NCBI GenBank assembly: GCA_022828595.1
Contig: JAKGHH010000003.1
Location: 102,633,583-102,697,582 of the forward strand
Direction: 5' to 3'
DNA from: Nelumbo lutea
Taxonomy: Eukaryota; Streptophyta; Magnoliopsida; Proteales; Nelumbonaceae
Length of the DNA stretch: 64,000 nt
Shown: in pieces, positions 24,601-36,600 of the stretch
How positions within the stretch are numbered: the stretch's first letter is position 1
How the letters are laid out: the number at the start of each line of letters is the position of its first letter
The notes under the pieces: generated by a model
The model's input: the letters and a program-made list of their open reading frames with translations, nothing else
The model's database searches: none
Told to the model about the DNA's origin: nothing
Translations under genes and position numbers: made by a program

Positions 24601-27600
24601 AGAAATATTAACAAGAGAAGATTAGAGAAGATTAGAGAAGAGAGAGTTGCGGCAAGAAGGGTTAAAGGATGAGTTCGAACATGACCTCCCTCTAACACTC
24701 TAATACTCTTTTATTAAGTTAATATTTTAATAATTACAAAAGAGGTCTTTAGTTGGACAAGAAATTACAAAAAGGAACATAGAAGAGTATGGGCCCAGAA
24801 TAAGGCCCATTACAGAGAAGAACATAAAGATAATATACAGTAACAGCCTATGGGCCATTCGGCCCATCTTCTCTACACTCCCCCTCAAACTGAGCATAGA
24901 TGTCAATCATGCCCAGCTTGCCAGTGTCATGAAGAAGCCTTGCCTTGGAAATGCCCTTGGTGAGAAAGTCAGCCAATTGTCCTTCAGAAGTAATGAATGG
25001 AACACATACTTCTCCAGAGGAGACGTGTTTCTCAAATAAAGTGTCTATCAACTTCAATATGTTTGGTTTGATCATGTTGTACCGAGTTGTCAGCAATGTT
25101 GATGGCAGCTTGATTATCACAGTACAACATCATGGGTTAGTCATGATCAATCCCAAGTTCTTCCATTAAAACCTTAGCCACAACAATTCCGAGACTCCAT
25201 GTACCATGGCTCTATACTCTGCTTCTGCGGAGGATCTAGCCACAACAGATTGTTTCTTACTCCTCCAAGAGACAACATTACCAGCCACCAGACTGCAATA
25301 TCCTGAAATAGATCTTCTGCCATCCATATTTCCAGCCCAATCAACATCAGTATAGGCTCCAAGTTTCAGATGACCATGTTTGGCAAATAGAATTCCTTTT
25401 CCTGGAGAGCCTTTCAAATAGCACAAAATCCGTTCTGCTGCTGCCATATGGGTATCTCTATGAGCATGCATGAACTGGCTAATGCAACTGACAGCATACG
25501 CAATATCTAGTCTAGTCATGCACAGGTACAGAAGCTTCCCAAAAAGTCTCTTAAAAACCCCTTTGTCGTCCAACAAAGTTCCATCTGTAGTTGAAAGTTC
25601 GTGACTCATATCAATGGGAGTTGCAGCTGGTCTTGCACCCAATTTTCCAGTTTAAGACAACAAATCAAGAACATATTTCCTTTGGGAAATAAGAATCCCA
25701 CCCTTGGATCTGGCAACTTCTATGCCAAAGAAGTATCTCAACTCCCCCAGATCCTTAATCTCAAATTCAGTACGGAAGAAAGACTTAAGAGCCAGAATGC
25801 CTGAGGCATCATCACCAGTCACTATAATGTCATCAACATACACAATGAGATACATTGCTAGAGATCTACTTTTCTTCACAAACAGAGTATGATCTGATTG
25901 TGTCTGAAGATAGCCGAATTTAACAAGTGCAGCTCTAAATCTCTCAAACCAGGCTCTAAGAGATTGTTTAAGACCGTAAAGAGATTTCTTCAATTTACAT
26001 ACATTTCCTTGCATACCTTTCCCATACATCCCTGGAGGAAGACACATGTAGACCTCCTCATGTAAGTCACCATTCAGAAATGCATTCTTTACATCTAACT
26101 GATAGATAGGCCAATCAAAGTAAAATGCCAGAGATAAAAGAACCCTCACAAATGTCATCTTGGCAATTGGGGCAAAAGTCTCCAGGTAGTCAATCCCATA
26201 TGTCTGTGTGTAGCCTTTTGCAACAAGTCTGGCCTTGTACCTCTCAATAGTTCCATCAGCTCTATATTTAATGGTAAAAACCCACTTGCACCCAACTGAA
26301 TCCTTCCCTTCAGGCAAATCCACCACCTCCCAAGCACCATTTGCATGTACAGCATCCATTTCGGTCTCCATGGCATCTCTCCATTCTGGAATCCCAAGAG
26401 CTTCTGAGACAGACCTAGGAATGGGGTTAGAAGCAACAGAACAAAGATAGGCAAAGTATGAAGGAAAAAGCAAGCCATAAGAAAAGTGTTTGGAAATGCA
26501 GTGTGCAGTACATTTCCGCTTTCCTTTCCTAACAGCAATGGGGACATCAAGGTCTGGGAATGATGATTCCAAAGAAGCTGAAACAGTACCTGTTATCTCA
26601 TCTGTGATTGGGAATGTATGAGCTTCATCTGTTGTAAAGGAAACTACTTGCTCATTCCTGGATCTCTGCCTTTGATACACTTTGGAATTATGGATAGGAC
26701 GAGGGGGTAAAGAAATAGGGGCACTAGGACAAGAGATATGAAGTGATTGATCCTCCTTTGACTCATTTGGTTAGGATACAGGTTTGTCAAGAGACTCAAC
26801 TAGGACAGGAAGAGGAAGAGCAAAAACTTGTGACAGACTCTCCCCCTGTGGACAATGTCCATCCTGAGAGGAACCATAAAAATGAGAAAGTTCATTAAAG
26901 GTAACATCCATAGAGACATGTCGGGTGCCAGTCTTTGGATCAAAACAACAATAACCCTTTTGTGTGGGGGAGTAACCAAAGAAGATGCATTTGTGAGCTT
27001 TCGGTTCAAACTTATGTCTTTGCACACTTGGAATGTGAACATAACAGGTACAACCAAACACACGAAGAGGAATTGGGAAGAGATCCTTGTCTGGATGAAG
27101 AAGACTGAAGGGGGATTTAAACCCAAAAACCCTATATAGCATACGGTTTATGAGATAGGTAGCAGTAAGTATAGCATCACCCCAAAATCTTGTGGGAACA
27201 TGTGAGACAAACAAAAGGCTCCTTGCAACTTCAACAATATGTCTATTTTTTCTCTCAGCAACTCCATTTTGTTCAGGGGTTCTAACACAGGAGCTTTGAT
27301 GAATAACCCCCATGTCAAAGAGATACAAGGATAAACACTTCTCAAAATACTCTTTTGCATTGTCAAATCTGAAAACATTAATTCTGGTATCAAATTGAGT
27401 TAAAACAAGCTCATGAAATTGCCTCACAGACCCTATTCCTTTCAACCAATTTCCTGTATGTTTCAGCATCCTTAGGGGTATCCCATGTCACAGCCTCTAT
27501 CAAATCAATCTCTTGCCATATAGATTTTAGGGCTGAGAAGTATGCTACAAGTGACTTCTCCCCTTGTCTTAAATTATTCACATCACTTCTCAGTTTGTAA

Positions 27601-30600
27601 GCTCTAGCAACATTCAACTTCTGGGAATAAGTTTCTGCAACACTATCCCAGATTTCTTTAGCCGAGTTCATCCACAGATAATGTTGACTAATCTGTGGCT
27701 GCATTGAGTTCACAAGCCACCCAATCACTGTGTAGTTTTCTTGCACCCATCTCTCAAAAGATGGATCATCCTCTGGAGGAACTTTCTTGCTCACAGAAAT
27801 AAAACCTCATTTTCCTTTGCTACAAATATGGATTTTCACTGATTGTGATCAAGCCAAGTAGTTGGTCCCATCAAACTTGACTGTAGTTACAGCCAACATA
27901 GAATCGGTTGGGGTTCCCAAAATCTGTCCATATTCAGCAGCATTCTTATTTTCAAGGTTTGAGAAATCCATCATGCAAAGTTCGGTGGTAGTTCTTTCTT
28001 TACTGTTTCAGCCTTCAAAGGACACCCAGCAAACCTCCAATCACAAGGTATTTTAGGTTCCAACAGCCGTTGTCCCAAAGAGAAAGAAAAAAAAAAGGGT
28101 CACAGTCCTTAAGAGACCTTTTATCGAACACTCAGTGTGCAGTACTTAACAGCCTACTGTTAAATAGAAGAAACCACTTCAAAGTGTTCAGTATAGGTCC
28201 AAGAAGAGGCTGGGATGAAGATGAGACTAGTATCACTTAGTTTTTAAATCAATTTCAGCAGCTTCCCAGTCCAATAATCAGCCGAATAGCACTTCCAAAG
28301 CAACCCAGAAATTTCTGAGTAGAATCAGTCCAACAACAGTGGGCTTTAAAAGCTTTAACAGTCCACCCAAACAACAAAAAATAACCCAGCAAAGGACTGA
28401 GAAAAGACTTACAGTAAGAGAGTCTCTGGTTTGAACTATAAACCAGGCCGAACACTTGTTCTCTAAGATAACTTCAAAATCCTTTTTCTCTGATTTCAAA
28501 TCAGGCCAAGCAACTTGTTCTCTGATTCTTCCTGGTCACCGAACCCTTCTCCAAGTGTATAGAAACTTGGGCACCCTCCAATGACCTCCAAGAACCAGGC
28601 GGATGACTGTAAACTTTCAGCCCTAGAACCTCCTCATGTAGTTGGCTGAACTAGAACCACATGAGGGACACGCCAAGCAATGGCCTGCTCTGATACCAAG
28701 TTGAAAAACAGTCCTAGAAGTAGGGACTGTGCTAGAAAACAAAAAAAGACTAACAAGAGAAGATTAGAGAAGATTAGAGAAGAAGAGAGCGCTGCAGCAA
28801 TAAGGGTTAGAGGATGAGTTCGAACTTGACCTCCCTTTAACACTCTAATACTCTTTTATTAAGTTAATCTTTTAGTAATTACAAGAGAGGTCCTTAGTTG
28901 AACAAGAAATTACAAAAATGAACATAAAAGAGTATGGGCCCAGAATAAGGCCCATTACAGAGAAGAACATAAAGATAATATACAATAACAGCCTATGGGC
29001 CATTCGGCCCATCTTCTCTATAGTAACATTCCAAATTTGCCCATCTATCTCCAAGATCCAGGGCAATACTGGATTTCTAATCCGGTTGAAGGTTTCAAAT
29101 AAACCTACACTGCATGTACCTCGGGTCTCACCCTGGCATCTAAAACAAGCAACCCCAACCAACTTGGCGGCACATCAATGTCAGCCTTGGCAGAATAAAT
29201 CTCCCCAGATCTATCCAACGGCTGTGAAGATTCTAAACTAACACGAGTCTCATATGTGTCCAGTTTAAGAGTATTACACAGAAACACACCACAATAACAT
29301 GAATCAAATATGTACTTTATTCATTTACATTAAATGTCATAAGGTACATCATTCTGATTGGAGCTAAGGGCATACACTGTCTAACAAGAAAAGAATTCAC
29401 CATTTGGGTGAAGGGTCCATATTCAGGTGTCGGAATGAGAGGGGGATATATAGGCATCTTTGAGGGTTTGGATTAAGGCTATTAAATCAAAAATCTCCGA
29501 GTCCCTTAGGGGTCTTCTGAGGTGGAGGTTTAAAGAATTCTCAACAGACTGGTTTGGGAGGCAAGCAGAAATAGAGGTTTCTTGGTCAAGGGTGAGGTTA
29601 AACAGCCTAGGGAAAGAGGCTTCCGAGGTAGATTCCCCCCACCAAAGATCTTTCCAGAATTTAATTTTAGAACCATTTCCCATTTTATACCTTATTAAAG
29701 GAAAGAAATAAGTTTGAATGGAACATATACCTTTCCAATGATTGGTAGCCTTTATCATGTTCAAATGGAGATTGCAACCCCACCCGTTTGTATTTCATCC
29801 ATATTTACTTGAGATGACAGCAGTCCAAAGAGCATTAGATTCTTTCAGATAGTGGATTTTTGGAGAAAAGGAAGCTGTCTTGGTCATCATTCTAACAGTC
29901 CCTGAAGTTTTTTGCCCAAAACCCAAATCAACTGAAGAATTTTGTATGCAGGCCCCACAAGGAACTTCAACTTGGCGCTTAGTGATTGAAGGGGCCCTTT
30001 CTCTTTTTCTTGAAGATCGATTCAAGTCTTGTGGTGTTCTGTAAAGCCTACAGGGAGTGGCTGTTGTTTTCTGATTTATCCCGGGTTCCGGGTGAGACAC
30101 AGCTGGCAGATTTGACTTCATAGAGGTTGGTACTTGGTGTCTATTTTATCCTATCTTCCTTGCTTATCATTTGAACCTGCTTGAAGTTTTGTTGGAGTTG
30201 TTTGAGGAAGATGGATATCTCAGGAGTTGAAAACAAGTGTGGGGCTGAATCCAGACAGGTTCCAGGAGCTCTTGTTGACTCTCTGTTGGCTGTGACCACA
30301 GTCGAGCTGGATGGAACCAACTATCTAGCATGGCCATAGTAAAAATTCATGTTTGCAACAAAGGCAAGTGGGGGTATATCTCCGGGAGCAAGAAAGCTCC
30401 TCTGGAAGATGACCCATCTTATGAAAAATGGATGCAAGAGAATTATACCGTCATTGGATGGTTAGTGAACTCAATGCAACCACAAATCAGTCAACATTAT
30501 TTATAGATGAATTCAGCCAAGGAAATATGAGATAGTGTGGCTGAAACTTATTCACAAAAACTGAATGTGGCCCGGGCATATAGTTATGAAAAATGGTTCC

Positions 30601-33600
30601 AAGAGCTCCTGTTGACTCTCTATTGGCTATGACCATAGTCAAGTTGGATGGAACCAACTATCTATAGGGGTGCAACTTGGGCCGGCCCAGCCCGAGCCCG
30701 AACTGGCCCAACCCAGAATTTTGCATTGGTCGGGCTTGGATTTTCAATCCCCGGGCTGGGCTCAGGCTCAAGTTAGGCCTTTTTATTTTTTAGGCCAGGC
30801 TCGGGCCTAGCCCTTAGGTAGCCCGAGCCCGGCCCAATTATATACATTTATACATATATGTAGATATATGTAAATGTTGCATACATATTTACATATATAT
30901 GATTATGCATACATATTTGTATATATAACATTTGTATAGATATTATGCATAAATATTTACATACATCCATAAATATATGTATATATATTTGCATAAATAC
31001 ATTTATATCTGTATAATTTTAGAGTGGGTTCATTGACCAACCCGAGCCCGGCCCGGGCCTGAGCCCAACCCGAGTGCATCAAATTACAAGGCGGGTTGGG
31101 ATTGGGTTGGGAAATTCAGGCTTGACCTCGAGCTCGGGTCTTAAACCCAAAATTTAAGGTCGGGCCTGGGTTGACCATAAACCCGGCCCAACCCGCCCGA
31201 CTTGCACCCCTAACTATCTAGCTTGGTCACAATTAGTAAAAATTCATGTTTGCAATAAAGGCAAATGGGGGTATATCTCCAGAAGCAAGAAAGCTCCTCC
31301 GAAAGATGACCCATCTTATGAAAAATGGATGCAAGAGAATTATACCGTCATTGGATGGTTAGTGAACTCGATGCAACCACAATTCAGTCAACATTATTTA
31401 TGGATGAATTCAGCCAAAGAAATATGGGATAGTGTGGTTGAAACTTATTCACAAAAATTGAAAGGCATATAAGTTAAGAAAAATGGTTTCGGGAGCTCCT
31501 GTTGACTCTCTGTTAGCTATGACCACAGTCAAGCTAGATGGAACCAACTATCTAGCATGGTCATAGTTAGTAAAAATTCATGTTTGCAACAGAGACAAGT
31601 AGGGGTATATCTCCGAAAGCAAGAAAGCTCCTCCGGAAGATGACCCATCTTATGAAAAATGGATGCAAGAGAATTATACCGTCATTGGATGATTAGTGAA
31701 CTAAATGCAACTACAAATTAGTCAACATTATTTATGGATGAATTCAACCAAGGAAATATGGGATAGTGTGGCTGAAACTTATTCACAAAAATTAAATGTG
31801 ATTAGGGCATATAAGTTAAGGAGTGATGTGAATAATTTAAGGCAAGGGAGAGACCTTTAGCCGTTTACTTCTCAATGCTGAAATCTCTGTGGAAAGAGAT
31901 AGACCTAATGGAAATTGTTGTCTGGGAAAGTACTAATGATGTTGAAACTTACAGGAAATTAGTTGAAAGAAACAAGGTATTTGAATTCTTGATGGGGTTG
32001 AATCCCGAGTTTGACATCATCAAACAGAATATCTTAGGCAAGGATAATGTATCATTGTCTCAGGCCTATTCCATGGTGAGTAGTGAAGAGAACATGAGGT
32101 TGGTCCAAGTTCAAGGGACAATCCCAAGTGATCATTTTGCCAATATGGAGTTGAAACCAAAGGTGACTACAGGCAGTTCAAGTGATTCGGGAAAAAGGGA
32201 AGTTGTGTGTAAGTACTGCAAGAAACCAAAACATACAAAAGATAAATGTTGGAAATTGCATCCAGAACTCCTTTCACCTCGTTTCCAAAAGAAAGTTGAT
32301 AATGTGAAGGCAAAAAGTGCCAACATAGCCACTGTTTCAGATAATGACAGGTGCTCAACTGATGAGAGGACTGCTAGTGAACAGTTGGCAGTTATGAAGG
32401 CAGAATATGAGTAGTATGGGAGGATGATCAATCACCTAGAGAGTGCAGCCTCCTCCTCCAACCCTCTGGGCAATTCAACTACTTCTGTATTTGCACATTC
32501 AGGTATACGTGCTACTACCAATCATGCAACTATCTCAAGTAATCATAGGATCCCTTGGATTATTGATTTTAGTGTTTCTGATCATATGACCAGCATTTCC
32601 ACTTTATTTATTTCTTATGATTTGCTTCCTGGCCGTGATAAGATTACCCTAGCTAATGGCTCACTTGCTCATATCTCTGGCAAGGGAACCATCAAGGCTA
32701 CAGACTCCCTTCCTCTTCTATATGTTCTTCATGTCCCTAAACTGAATACTAATTTATTGTTTGTGAGTAGCCTAACTAAATCCATAAATTGCAGTGTAAC
32801 ATTCTTATTATTGTGTTTTTCAATACCTAAAGTCTCAGAAAGTGATTGAGAATGGCCATGAGGCGAATGGAATATACCTGTTGGATACTCCTAGACAAGG
32901 CCAATGACAACCTGGGAAAGCTGCTTTTGGATCTATCTCTTCAAAGTCCTTTAGTCGTGTCATGTTATGTCATTTTCATTTGGGTCATTTATCTTTTTTT
33001 GCTTTGAGTCATCTATTCCCAAAACTATTTAAGGAAATTAGCTTTGTCCAATCTTCATTGTGAGTCCTGTGAGTTATCAAAACATTGTAGAAACAGTTAT
33101 CCTTTGAGTAATAAAATATCATCTTCTTCATTCCATATTGTGCACTCTGATGTGTGGGGGCCATACCACCTACCCTCTATGGGAAGCTATAGATATTTTA
33201 TCTTGTTCATTGACGATTTCTCACAACACACTTGGTTATTTTTTATGAGATCCCGAGATGAATTTCCCAAACTTGTGAGGCAGTTCCATGAATTTGTTCT
33301 TACCCATTTGGTATTAGAATCAAAATATTCAGATCTAACAATACAAAGGAATACTTTGAGAAAAACCAAACCTCTTATCTCACTGATTTTGGGGTTATTC
33401 CCCAAAGTTCCTGTGCTTGTACTCCAGAACAAAATGGAATTGCTAAAAGGAAGAATCGTCACATAGTTAAAGTTGCAAGAAGTATCCCAGTTGCCTCACA
33501 TGTTCCTACAAGATTTGGGGGGGGATGTTGTTCTCACTGCAGCCTACCTAATTAACCATATGCCATCCAAGGTGTTGGGTTTAAGTCTCCCTTTAGCCTC

Positions 33601-36600
33601 CTTCATCCGGGTAAGGACCTTTTTCCCTATTCCCCTTCGTGTCTTTGGTTGTACTTATTATGTACATATCCCAAATGCCCAAAAACATAAATTTGAACCA
33701 AAGGCTCACAAGTGCAAATTCCTTGGTTATGCCTCCACACAGAAGGATTATTGTTGTTTTGATCCAAACACTGGAACTTGTTATGTTTCAATGGATGTTA
33801 CCTTTGATGAGTCCACTCCTTTCTATGATTCTTCTCTGGGGAAGCATTATTCAAAGGGGAAGAATTTGCCACAGTTGTTTTCACTCCCCCTTCCTGTCCC
33901 TATTAAGCCTTCTTCTATTCTTAATGAGTCAAGAGAGGAACAATCATCTCATGTTCCTTTCAATATTCATATTCCTCTTCCATTACCTCCTCGTCCCCTC
34001 TTTAATCCCAAGTGGTACCAGCGGCAAAAACCAGAAGTGAGCAAATTGTTTCCTCTACACCACATGAGCCTCCTACACTTCCAGTTACTGAAGAGACAAC
34101 AGGTACTGATACTATCCCTTTGCAGCCACCATTCCCAGATCTTGATGTCTCTATTGCTATCAGGAAAGATAAACGGAAGTGCACTACACATAGAATTTTC
34201 AAACATCTTTCCTATGGTCTTCTTTCTCCTTCATATTATGCATTTCTTTCTTTAGTTGCTTCTAACCCTATACCCAGGTCTGTATCAGAAGCTCTTACTT
34301 TTCCAGAATGGAAAGATGTTATGAGAACTGAAATAGATGCTCTGCATAAGAATGACACATGGGAAGTAGTTGATTTGCCTGAAGGGAAAGAGCCAGTGGG
34401 GTATAAGTGGGTTTACACCATTAAATACCATGTTGATGGCTCCATTGAGAGCTACAAAGCTAGGCTGGTTGCAAAAAGCTATACAAAAACCTATGGAATT
34501 GACTATCTGGATACCTTTGCTCCTGTTGCAAAAATGACAGTTGTGTGAGTTCTACTATCTTTGGCTACTCATTCAGATTGGCCAATCTATCAGTTTGATG
34601 TGAAAATTGAATGAAAAATTACATGAGGAGGTCTATATGTCTCTCCCACCAGGGATGTATGGCACAGATATGGAGGAAAAAAGTGTGCAAGCTGGAGAAG
34701 TCTCTCTATGGACTTAAACGGTCACCTAGGGCATGGTTTGAAAGGTTTAGGGCTGCCCTTGTTAACTTTGGTTACATATAGACCCAGTCCGATCATACCC
34801 TCTTTGTGAAGAGGAGAGATTCATTGGTGGTATATTTTATAGTCTATGTTGATGATATAGTAGTGACTAGTACTGATGTGACAAGGATTGATGATCTTAA
34901 GTCTTTCCTTTCATATAGAGTTTGAGATCAAATATCTGGGGGAGTTGAGCTATTTCCTTGGAATAGAAGTGGCCCGGTCTAAGGATGGAATTTTTATCTC
35001 TCAACGAAAGTATGTGCTAGACTTGCTCACTGAAACAGGCAAGATGAGTGCAAGACCAGTGGCTACTCCTATTGATATGAGTCACAAACTTTCTACCTCT
35101 GATGGAGAACTGTTGAAGAATAAGGGAGTGTTTCAAAGGTTACTTGGGAAACTGTTATATCTTTGCATGACTTGGCTTAACATTGCATATGTTGTCAGTT
35201 GCATTAGCCAACTCATGCATGCTCCCAGGGACACTCATATGGCAGCAGCAAAACGAATTTTATGTTATTTGAAAATTACTCCTAGGAAGGGAATTGTTTT
35301 TGCTAAGCATAGTCATATGAAACTGGAGGCTTACACAGATGCTGACTAGGTGGGAAACATTGATGATAGGAGGTTGACTTCTAGATACTATAGCATGGTG
35401 GCAGATAACATTGTTTCTTGGAGAAGCAAGAAACAATCAGTTGTTGTCAGATCTTCAAATGAGGCCAAGTACAGAACTATGACTCATGGAGTTTCTGAGT
35501 TACTTTGGCTTCGATCCTTGATGAAAGAACTAGGTGTTGTGTATGATAAGTCATTGATGCTATATTGTGATAATTAGGCCGCCATCAACATTGCTCACAA
35601 TCTAGTGCAACATGATATGACTAAACACATTGAAGTTAGATAGGCATTTTATCAGAGAAAGAGTGGCTTCTGGAGAAGTTTGCCTACCATTCATTACATC
35701 TGAAGAACATTTAGCTAACATTCTTATCAAGGGAATCTCCAAGGCCAAACTACAAAATGACATTGGCAAGCTGGGCATGATTGACATTTATGCTCAACTT
35801 GAGGGGGAGTGTCGAGAGAATGAGCCAAATGGCCCATACGATGCTTTTATTTGTTTATTTTTTGTTTATGTTGTTAATGGACCTTTTTTATGTTCTACTT
35901 AATTAAGTTAAATGCCCAATTAAGGGCCTCTATATAAATATCAAACTTGTAAATTATGTTTTAATGAAAAGGATAAGGGAAGAGAGAAAACATTCAACAA
36001 TCTTCTCTCTAAACCCTATTTGCCGCCGACTTCTTCTCTCCTCTCCTTTTCTCTTTCCTGCTGATATCTAACATCTTTTCACAACCTTTAAATCAATCAT
36101 TTCATTCCTTAGGACTTTTTTCTTCCAAATAATGATGTGTATAGACCTGTTCACAGGCCAAGTCATAGGGATGCAAGTTGGGCCAGGTTTATGATCAACC
36201 CAAGCCCAACCCTAAGATTTGGTAGCCTAAGGCCCAAGCCCTAACCAAGCCCAAGGTCAAGCCTACTCTTCCCAACCCAAACCTAGCCAGCATTGTAATT
36301 TGATGCACTCGGGTTGGGCTTGGGCTTGGGCCAGGTTGGGTTGGTAATTAACCTGCTCTAAAATTATACATGTATATATGCATTTATGCAAATATGAATA
36401 CATATAAGTGTGTGTGTGTATATATATATCACGTAAATACATATCTATATCAAGGTTCAAAATATCGATACGACCGATACACCGGTAGGGGCGTACCGCG
36501 TATCAGCCTGTATCGAAGCTGATTTTTCCTCTCTTTTTTTAGTTTTTTTTTTTTTTAACCTAGTTCAGAGGGATCAGTTTAAGGCATGTCTACCCCTTGA

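Larger units (their letters stand above)
24558..29022 (-). mobile_element. Copia C, LTR retrotransposon with internal deletion
   Basis: A 4.47-kb element on the minus strand flanked by a perfect 5-bp target duplication GTAAC (24553-24557 and 29023-29027). It has paired LTRs, a canonical primer-binding site and a purine tract. A deletion removes the gag C-terminus, zinc knuckle, protease and the first half of the integrase, so it could not move by itself. Confidence 0.93.
30211..35838 (+). pseudogene. Copia D gag-pol (heavily decayed)
   Basis: Gag starts [16 protein letters not shown]. Its first part is triplicated (30258 to about 31826). Gag continues at [15 protein letters not shown] and the zinc knuckle [14 protein letters not shown] (about 32205). 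The protease site is degenerate ([12 protein letters not shown]). The integrase zinc region (CESCELSKH) and first Asp ([10 protein letters not shown]) are present. The second Asp reads Asn in RSNNTKEYF (about 33330, reached after a frameshift) and the catalytic Glu reads Lys in IAKRKNRH (about 33435). RT is open from about 34012 to a TGA at 34546. The YVDDIVV box lies near 34845. RNase H has a TAG at 35347 in the ADW motif and a TAG at 35575 in CDNQ. The last residues read [17 protein letters not shown]. Confidence 0.87.
29865..36075 (+). mobile_element. Copia D, degenerate LTR retrotransposon lacking its 5' LTR
   Basis: A plus-strand Ty1/copia element related to Copia C: similar gag and pol, and a 3' LTR start TGTCGAGAGAATGAGCC versus TGTAGAGAAGATGGGCC. 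It has a leader, gag with a tandem triplication, protease, integrase, RT, RNase H, a purine tract and one 3' LTR. No 5' LTR is found; the leader meets LINE-2 near 29860. Both end points are approximate. Confidence 0.83.
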
